Shown: positions 59,601 to 64,000 of the stretch, piece by piece
Layout: each line of letters opens with the position of its first letter
Position numbering within the stretch: position 1 is the first letter of the stretch
Assembly: GCF_000317025.1 (NCBI RefSeq)
Contig: NC_019689.1
Span: forward strand, 1,651,501-1,715,500
Reading direction: 5' to 3'
Source of the DNA: Pleurocapsa sp. PCC 7327
GTDB taxonomy: Bacteria > Cyanobacteriota > Cyanobacteriia > Cyanobacteriales > Microcystaceae
DNA length: 64,000 bases
Translations under genes and position numbers: made by a program
Notes under the pieces: model-generated
The model's database searches: none
What the model was told of the DNA's origin: nothing
What the model saw: only the letters and a program-made list of their open reading frames with translations

Positions 59601-60988
59601 GCGGCAGTCAAAGCGCTGGGCACGAACAAGTTAGGTTCCACGCCAATAATCTCTACAGAATCAGTGGCAGTCACGCTCGGATTGCCGCCGTCACCAGTGC
59701 CAAACGTTGACGAGCCAAGAATGCCTCCCTCAATCGCACTCAAACGCTGGGTTGATAACGTATTGTTGCCTGCATTACCCGAACCGAAACTCGCTGTAGA
59801 GATGGCGCTGGTAACGCTAGGATTGAGAGAACTGGCTCCAGCCACTCGTACGGACTCAGAAGCGTTTGTCGTAACGTTGCCGCCTGGGGCAGGACTAAAG
59901 GTTTTAGCGACGATAGTGCCGCCTCCGTCTACGACTAACTGCCCGGTAGAAACGACGATGTCTCCTCCTCTGCCAATTCCTACGGTTTCATTGGTCAAAC
60001 TGCTGCGAACCGTTCCGTCGGCATTGGTTCCGCTTATGGTTAGAGACTCGGCAGCATTGATGCTAATCGCCCCTGACGGTTGGCTGCCTTGATTTTGAAT
60101 CAAAATTAACGAGCCATCGCTTAGCGAGATTTGTCGCCCCTGTAGGTAGATAGAGCCGCCACTGACGCTGGCATCGGCTAAGGCTTGCGCTCGCAGTTCG
60201 ATGTTTCCAAAGGAAGGCACTCCCGCATAGCCTAACGTCCAGCCTTGGGGAAGAGACTGGAGGCTGACCGAGCCTGCCGTCGCGCTGCCCAACTCGATCC
60301 GCCCGCTCTCTGCCGTTAGTACCCCACCATCTAAGACGAGATCGCCTCCGACTAAAGCGAGGGTTTGACCCGACCTTACCTGCAATCCGGACGAGCTACT
60401 ATTTCTCGTTACGGGCGAAAAGATGGGATTGGCAACCGTCAGCCTGTGACCCGAACCTTGCACGCGAATCGAGCCCGGATTCGCTCCCATCTGCAAGCCA
60501 ACTGGAACGCTCACCGTCAGTAGGGGTTGCGCTTGTGGATTGATGGCACTAAAAACCGTACCGTCTTCAAAAACCAGACTGTCTGCCGTGCTGCCCAAAA
60601 ACGACCCCCCAATATTTAACTGGGCATTGGGACCAAATTGAATGCCGTTGGGATTGATTAGGACTAAGTTAGCGCTGCCGTTGGCTCGGATTAATCCGTC
60701 AATATTTGATATAGATCCGCCAGTCACCCGACTGATTATGTTGGCAATGTCCGAGCTATTGTTGAAGAAAACCGTATTGTCATTGGGAACTGAGAACTCC
60801 CGAAAGCTATGAAATAGGTTGCCGCCAGCTTGGGAACCTCCAGTAATTTCAAAGACACCGCCCGCTCGATTGACTTGGGTTGGCAGCGTCCCATCGGGAG
60901 CGATTTGCGCTTCCATCGGGTTACTAGCGGCAAGAGTGTAGAGAAAAATAGCGCTACTCATCCAAAATCGGCAAGTAACCTGTTTCAT
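56627..60988 (-). CDS. TpsA filamentous hemagglutinin-like secreted protein
   Basis: A 1453-residue protein with a signal peptide (cleavage probably after about residue 27), the TPS secretion domain (about 30-260; HSFREFSVPNDNTVFFNN, VTGGSISNIDG, LVLINPNGIQFGPNA with the NPNG motif) and a long right-handed beta-helix. The helix consists of degenerate repeats such as GNAGNVTVNASEFVEV and GDGGDVTVNATEAVEV. It ends with the cyanobacterial C-terminal cap (ITGRGGLPPRPSDPL). Such proteins act as adhesins or surface fibres. AGGAA is placed well before ATG 60988. It leads the operon with tpsB and the CHAT gene. Confidence 0.95.
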   Translation of the reverse strand: MKQVTCRFWMSSAIFLYTLAASNPMEAQIAPDGTLPTQVNRAGGVFEITGGSQAGGNLFHSFREFSVPNDNTVFFNNSSDIANIISRVTGGSISNIDGLIRANGSANLVLINPNGIQFGPNAQLNIGGSFLGSTADSLVFEDGTVFSAINPQAQPLLTVSVPVGLQMGANPGSIRVQGSGHRLTVANPIFSPVTRNSSSSGLQVRSGQTLALVGGDLVLDGGVLTAESGRIELGSATAGSVSLQSLPQGWTLGYAGVPSFGNIELRAQALADASVSGGSIYLQGRQISLSDGSLILIQNQGSQPSGAISINAAESLTISGTNADGTVRSSLTNETVGIGRGGDIVVSTGQLVVDGGGTIVAKTFSPAPGGNVTTNASESVRVAGASSLNPSVTSAISTASFGSGNAGNNTLSTQRLSAIEGGILGSSTFGTGDGGNPSVTATDSVEIIGVEPNLFVPSALTAATFNVGRAGNLTVNTSRLTVRDGGRIDACTFATGNAGNVTVNASEFVEVKGTVPGSRNPSLISSSANVADESLRQVLGLPTVPSGDSGNAILNANRLSVTDGALVTTRNEGLGSAGNISINASSIVLDNEGSITAELGGTFRGGRAIIFSPRTREGAKGGDITISTQQLVIRGGANIFTATFSNAPGGNIIVNASESVQVIGASPANPNSLSFIGSSTFGTQGAGNISLSTGRLTIFGGGLVSTGSLGAGDGGDVTVNATEAVEVIGVEPRQLAPSLLGVSTLNAGDAGNLTVNAPKVVVRDGGRLDASTAATGDAGSITINASESVEVSGTGSGDLAPTLVSSAANLENDFTRQIFGLPPVPSGNAGDVTINTGQLNVANGAQVTARNQGLGNGGKIRIDASSIFLDNGAGITASTVAGRGGSINLQARDSVRASGNSQISNINGGAEAAGDLTIETGRLVLSNGSFAATTALGQGAGGNLTVRASESVEVVGNGFAEYQQTFSTILTGGATLPELRTGLFTGTAAAGAAGHLTIATQQLNLREGSFIATSTFGTGKGGDLAVRAARGVELSSSGFASTTSGSAQAGNMSIDTSRLLVRDGAVIATSTLGSGAGGNLTIKATESVELRNTPVNSFTPTGLFTNSIVGTGKAGKLEINTQRLSVREGAAVSTQSGGVTRSQTIASGGVGGDLIINASEAIDLAGTSPDGLFQSVLSTATLSEAPAGNLKLVTGELSVRDGAVVAVSSQGTGNTGSLDVVADSIFLSGGFLSAATAFGQGGNINLRVRDSLQMRGGSQISATAGGTGDGGNIAIDAGNFLVLLEKSNLFANAFQGRGGNIQINARGIFICGNCQISASSRLGIDGTVELNTLEPDTKLEVIELPQEVTNPEEAVALSCQSQRGRAPSEFTITGRGGLPPRPSDPLGSEALVPFESAAPAAASPASEETDPAALPPPARGWYVSEKGTVVLSARPSHATPHSSGLPSSECHAK

Positions 60989-61129
60989 CAGTTCCTAAAA
61001 AGAAATTAAATTACACGTAAACTAAAGATGGCTTAAGATTATAAGATTTTTTTTGAGCTTATAAGCTTAATATCTAAGAATACCAGATATATTTCTTATA
61101 AGTTTAGGTTAACAGGGGAATAAAACCAA
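60989..61129. promoter_or_regulatory. Divergent control region between TpsA and the COP23-domain gene
   Basis: A 141-bp AT-rich stretch. It contains the perfect palindrome AGCTTATAAGCT near 61056-61067 and a second CTTATAAG at about 61094-61101, possible binding sites or -10 regions for both directions. Confidence 0.4.
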
Positions 61130-61684
61130 ATGCTTAAGCAACAATCTTCTGTAACTATTGCGATCGCACAAGCAACTTCTGGGAATATCGTTTCACCTTT
61201 AGGATTGCTCGTTTTAGGGGCTGCGGCAGTTGTCGCTCAACCCAGCACAGCTGCTAGCGCAAGCATCGCCTGCGAAACTAGCGCTAATCCGCCAGCAGTT
61301 GTAGCGACTGTCTCAGAGCAAGGTCGTTCGCAAACGGTCAAAATGATTAACTTTTTGCCCGAATATTTCTCGCCCGAAGCGGCTGTCCAAAATTGTCAAA
61401 CGGCGGCTAGTACCTTGAAGGCACTCTACGATCGCGATCGCGCTAATTACTTAGCGAGCGACACGATTGCCGGAAAACCGACTGTATGCGCGGTAGAACG
61501 AAGAGGCATGGGTTGCGATAGCGACGGTGCGCGGGTGCTATTTAGTTTCGATCGCGCTGTCGATCCCTCTCAAGCCCTATACGACATGCTAGGCAGCCAA
61601 TTTAAAGGAGCAGAGCGTCCCGATTCGCGGACGGTCAGCCGAATTTACACGGATATTAAACCCCGTCGCTGGTGGTTCTTCTAA
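61130..61684 (+). CDS. COP23-domain protein
   Basis: A 184-residue protein with an N-terminal hydrophobic stretch (about 20-42, a probable signal) and the COP23 domain: VVATVSEQGRSQTVKMI, AAVQNCQTAASTLKALYDR and FSFDRAVDPSQALYDML. COP23 was named from a circadian oscillating, membrane-associated protein of Synechococcus; its biochemical role is unknown. Four cysteines in the mature part may pair as disulfides. It is divergent from TpsA and convergent, across 24 bp, with the TPR gene. Confidence 0.85.
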   Translation: MLKQQSSVTIAIAQATSGNIVSPLGLLVLGAAAVVAQPSTAASASIACETSANPPAVVATVSEQGRSQTVKMINFLPEYFSPEAAVQNCQTAASTLKALYDRDRANYLASDTIAGKPTVCAVERRGMGCDSDGARVLFSFDRAVDPSQALYDMLGSQFKGAERPDSRTVSRIYTDIKPRRWWFF

Positions 61685-61708
61685 GGAAAAAAGCAGGAAG
61701 CAGAGCGA

Positions 61709-64000
61709 TTAGCCACAAGTCATTTTGGCTTTCTCTGCTTCTTTGTAACCGGGTTTGAGCTTTAAGGCTTCCTTGAAGGCAGATAATGCCGTTCGAGGTT
61801 GCTGCAATTGGCATAGAGCCAACCCTTTGTAAAACCAAACTTCGGCTTTGTCCTGGCTTGTCTGTTTGGGGTTGTTGAGAATGCGATCGAATTCCTGAAT
61901 GGCTTCCTTGTAGCGCCCCAAGCTCTGAAGTACTATCCCCTTTCCTCGCTGGGCTGGGAAATAGTCGGGAGAGTATTCTAGGGCGCGGTTGTAGGCATCG
62001 AGAGCTTCTTCGTCTCGCCGATCTTCCTTTAAGGCTCTAGCTTTAGAAGACCAAGCGACTGAAAACTCTCGAATCATCGAGTTGCTTCCATTTTCTTGCT
62101 GTATTTTCTCAAGAATCTCAATGGCTTGCTCAATAGTTGCGAGGGCTTCTTCGGAATGCTTTAAACCTAGCAGAGATTCACTTTTGTTAATCCAGAAAAC
62201 CGGATCGTCCGGTTCAATGGCAATGGCTTTGTTAAAGGCTGCGATCGCCTGCTCGTATTGCTTGAGGTTGTGGAGTGCCTCTCCTTGGCAGTTCCAGGCA
62301 TAAACCGCCTTTGGCTCGATAATCGCGGCTGTCGTGCAGGAGTCGAGCATCTTATTGTAGTCGCGCAAGCCAGCTAGAGCATAGCCTCGGTTAGTCCAAG
62401 CTTGGTAGTAATTGCCATCGCTGGCTAAAATCTGGTCATATTTTGCGATCGCCTCTTTGTATTCTCCTTGATTTAATAGCTCGTTGCCCTGTTGAAAAAC
62501 TTCGGGTTCCCGGCGTTGGAAGAAAAGATTGAAGCCAATCAGAGTAACACCTGCGATCGCTCCGAAAGACAAGATGCGTCTGAGAGCTTTCTTTGTGGTT
62601 TTTTTATCGGTTTTTTTGTGGGAGGCGATGCTGGAAATATCTTCCGTTTGAGCCGGGTTGGAAGTTTCTGAAATCGATGTCCGCAGAAACTTTGCCAATT
62701 CCGACTCTACCCAACTGCGACTAAAAACTGCTTCATAGATGCGATTGGCTACTTTTAAGCTGCCGCGATCGTTAGTTATCAATCCCAAATTGAGCAACTC
62801 GACTTGTTCTAGCGTTCCATTGACCCGAACTTCTCCCAGCCGCAGAATTTGTCGATAGAGCTTCAGCAGTCGAAATGTCCCGCAATTTTTACTTTCAAGC
62901 AATCTCTGCCAAATTGCCTTGAGATGCTCGCCTGCCGCTCGGTTTTCCCAATTGGCGATCAGGCACTGTCTGACTAGCTGCTCGACTCGACTGGCTTCTT
63001 CTTCTGCCTCGATAAACGAGTCCGACTCGGCTATCAGCTGACATAACGTTTGGATGAGGAAAGCCTGTTCGTTTGTCCAGTCGAGTACTTCTTCGAGTAC
63101 GCTATAGGGATAGCTGGCTTTTTCTTCGAGTTGAAACGATTCGAGTTTGAGGTAAGCCAGGTGCAAGCGCGTCAATTCTCGCTCGACCCAACTGCGATTA
63201 AAAACTGCTTCATAGATGCGATTGGCTGCTTTTAAGCTGCCGCGATCGTTAGTTATCAATCCCAAATTGAGCAACTCGACTTGTTCTGGCGTTCCATTGA
63301 CTCTCACTTCTTCGAGACGCAGAATTTGTCGATAGAGCTTCAGCAGTCGAAATGGCTGACACGGTTGATTGTTTAGCAGTCTGTGCCGAATGGCTTTGAG
63401 ATGTTCGCTTGCCGCCTGGTTTTCCCAATTTTCAATTAGGCATTGGCGGACTAGCTGCTCGACTCGGCTGGCTTCTTCTTCTGCCTCGATAAACGAGTCC
63501 GACTCGGCTATCAGCTGACATAACGTTTGGGTGAGGAAAGCCTGTTCGTTTGTCCAGTCGAGTACTTCTTCGAGTACGCTATAGGGATAGCTGGCTTTTT
63601 CTTCGAGTTGAAACGATTCGAGTTTGAGGTAAGCCAGGTGCAAGCGCGTCAATTCTCGCTCGACCCAACTGCGATTAAAAACTGCTTCATAGATGCGATT
63701 GGCTGCTTTTAAGCTGCCGCGATCGTTAGTTATCAATCCCAAATTGAGCAACTCGACTTGTTCTGGCGTTCCATTGACTCTCACTTCTTCGAGACGCAGA
63801 ATTTGTCGATAGAGCTTCAGCAGTCGAAATGGCTGACACTGTTGATTGTTTAGCAGCCTCTGCCGAATAGCTCTAAGATGCTCGCCTGCTGCCTGGTTTT
63901 CCCAATCTTCGATCAGGCGCGTTCTGGCGACCTGCCCGACGCGACTGGCTTCCTCTCCTGCCTCGATAAATGAGTTCGACTCGGCTACCAATTGACAGAG
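61709..64000 (-). CDS. TPR protein with a triplicated winged-helix-like module of AAA-like (AAA_35) ATPases (5' end cut by window)
   Basis: The frame is open to the right window edge, so the N-terminus is missing. Visible are two full copies and a shortened third copy of a 159-residue unit (TLCQLIAESDSFIEAEEE, HLKAIRHRLLNN, LNLGLITNDRGSLKAANRIYEAVF, DWTNEQAF). In other cyanobacterial proteins this unit occurs once, directly after an AAA_35 ATPase domain, so such a domain probably lies outside the window. Then come a membrane helix (62530-62580) and six or seven TPRs (for example AIAAFNKAIAIEPDDP, LDAYNRALEYSPDYFP). The unit repeats at DNA level with a period of 477 bp. Confidence 0.85.
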   Translation of the reverse strand, partial: LCQLVAESNSFIEAGEEASRVGQVARTRLIEDWENQAAGEHLRAIRQRLLNNQQCQPFRLLKLYRQILRLEEVRVNGTPEQVELLNLGLITNDRGSLKAANRIYEAVFNRSWVERELTRLHLAYLKLESFQLEEKASYPYSVLEEVLDWTNEQAFLTQTLCQLIAESDSFIEAEEEASRVEQLVRQCLIENWENQAASEHLKAIRHRLLNNQPCQPFRLLKLYRQILRLEEVRVNGTPEQVELLNLGLITNDRGSLKAANRIYEAVFNRSWVERELTRLHLAYLKLESFQLEEKASYPYSVLEEVLDWTNEQAFLIQTLCQLIAESDSFIEAEEEASRVEQLVRQCLIANWENRAAGEHLKAIWQRLLESKNCGTFRLLKLYRQILRLGEVRVNGTLEQVELLNLGLITNDRGSLKVANRIYEAVFSRSWVESELAKFLRTSISETSNPAQTEDISSIASHKKTDKKTTKKALRRILSFGAIAGVTLIGFNLFFQRREPEVFQQGNELLNQGEYKEAIAKYDQILASDGNYYQAWTNRGYALAGLRDYNKMLDSCTTAAIIEPKAVYAWNCQGEALHNLKQYEQAIAAFNKAIAIEPDDPVFWINKSESLLGLKHSEEALATIEQAIEILEKIQQENGSNSMIREFSVAWSSKARALKEDRRDEEALDAYNRALEYSPDYFPAQRGKGIVLQSLGRYKEAIQEFDRILNNPKQTSQDKAEVWFYKGLALCQLQQPRTALSAFKEALKLKPGYKEAEKAKMTCG
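63053..63838. repeat. 477-bp tandem duplication inside the TPR gene
   Basis: 63054-63362 and 63531-63839 are identical as far as can be read, and the flanking 60 bases differ at very few positions. The period of 477 bp equals 159 codons. The identity at silent sites shows recent duplication or ongoing gene conversion. Confidence 0.9.

Noticed and set aside
58941-60092. Long open frame (383 codons) on the plus strand within the TpsA gene
   Set aside because: It mirrors the repetitive minus-strand gene, has serine/proline-rich low-complexity content and no recognisable domain; the TpsA reading is unambiguous.

Overview
The window is chromosomal DNA of a cyanobacterium. GCGATCGC (HIP1) octamers are scattered throughout. 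Cyanobacteria-specific families occur (PAM68, COP23 domain, Ycf19/YggT, TIGR04168 phosphoesterase, Mo-nitrogenase C-terminus protein), together with large hybrid histidine kinases and CHAT, TPR, NACHT and two-partner-secretion genes. The style fits a coccoid or pleurocapsalean-like, possibly motile, species; no rRNA or marker gene allows a firmer placement. No CRISPR array, prophage or intact insertion sequence was seen.

Layout. 1-1493: 5' part of a radical SAM gene and a STAS anti-anti-sigma gene. 1494-3689: gene-poor DNA with a dispersed repeat, a 104-bp inverted-repeat element and an orphan IS630-like ORF-A. 3690-9965: an SDR gene broken by one in-frame TAG, a two-gene permease system (DUF318 + TIGR03943), rpsO, a PAM68-like gene, aroF and nadA. 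10210-18920: a leftward Pil/Tax-type chemotaxis cluster (HEAT protein, remnant of a PilG-like receiver, CheY, CheW, dCache-MCP, CheA-receiver hybrid, second CheW), probably controlling type IV pilus motility or phototaxis. 19180-22167: SLH protein, tRNA-Gly(CCC), a coiled-coil protein with 33-bp tandem repeats, a decayed CHAT-protease end and a lipoprotein. 22404-27407: clpB, rpmI-rplT, yggT, metallophosphoesterase. 27461-37321: tRNA-Ser(UGA), HlyD-like adaptor, Ser/Thr kinase tail-to-tail with an HTH-NACHT ATPase, a pseudo-HPt/receiver-GAF pair, GIY-YIG protein, LabA-like NYN protein, Mo-nitrogenase C-terminus protein and a 30-residue membrane microprotein. 37453-44790: a three-gene overlapping phosphorelay operon. 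44966-50712: the complete cytochrome oxidase assembly and structural set (ctaB-ctaA divergent from ctaC-D-E) with an HLR1-like box between them. 50726-52006: glycosyltransferase. 52136-60988: an overlapping TpsA-TpsB-CHAT operon. 61130-64000: COP23-domain protein and the 3' part of a gene whose product carries a triplicated 159-residue module plus TPRs.

How the genes work together. The chemotaxis cluster and the phosphorelay operon each hold receptor or sensor, kinase and output in one transcription unit. The cta genes supply heme A and the three core subunits of the respiratory terminal oxidase. The TpsA-TpsB-CHAT operon joins a secreted adhesin-like protein, its outer-membrane transporter and a probably exported caspase-like protease; translational coupling through overlaps suggests one functional unit, and it is the best candidate here for an incompletely described system. 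The HTH-NACHT protein resembles bacterial NLR-like immune or stress ATPases.

The window also records decay: a nonsense mutation, a receiver remnant welded to the HEAT gene, a CHAT remnant, and an HPt-like protein and a GGDEF-like domain that have lost key catalytic residues. Two HIP1 palindromes placed in inverted orientation form hairpins at several gene ends.
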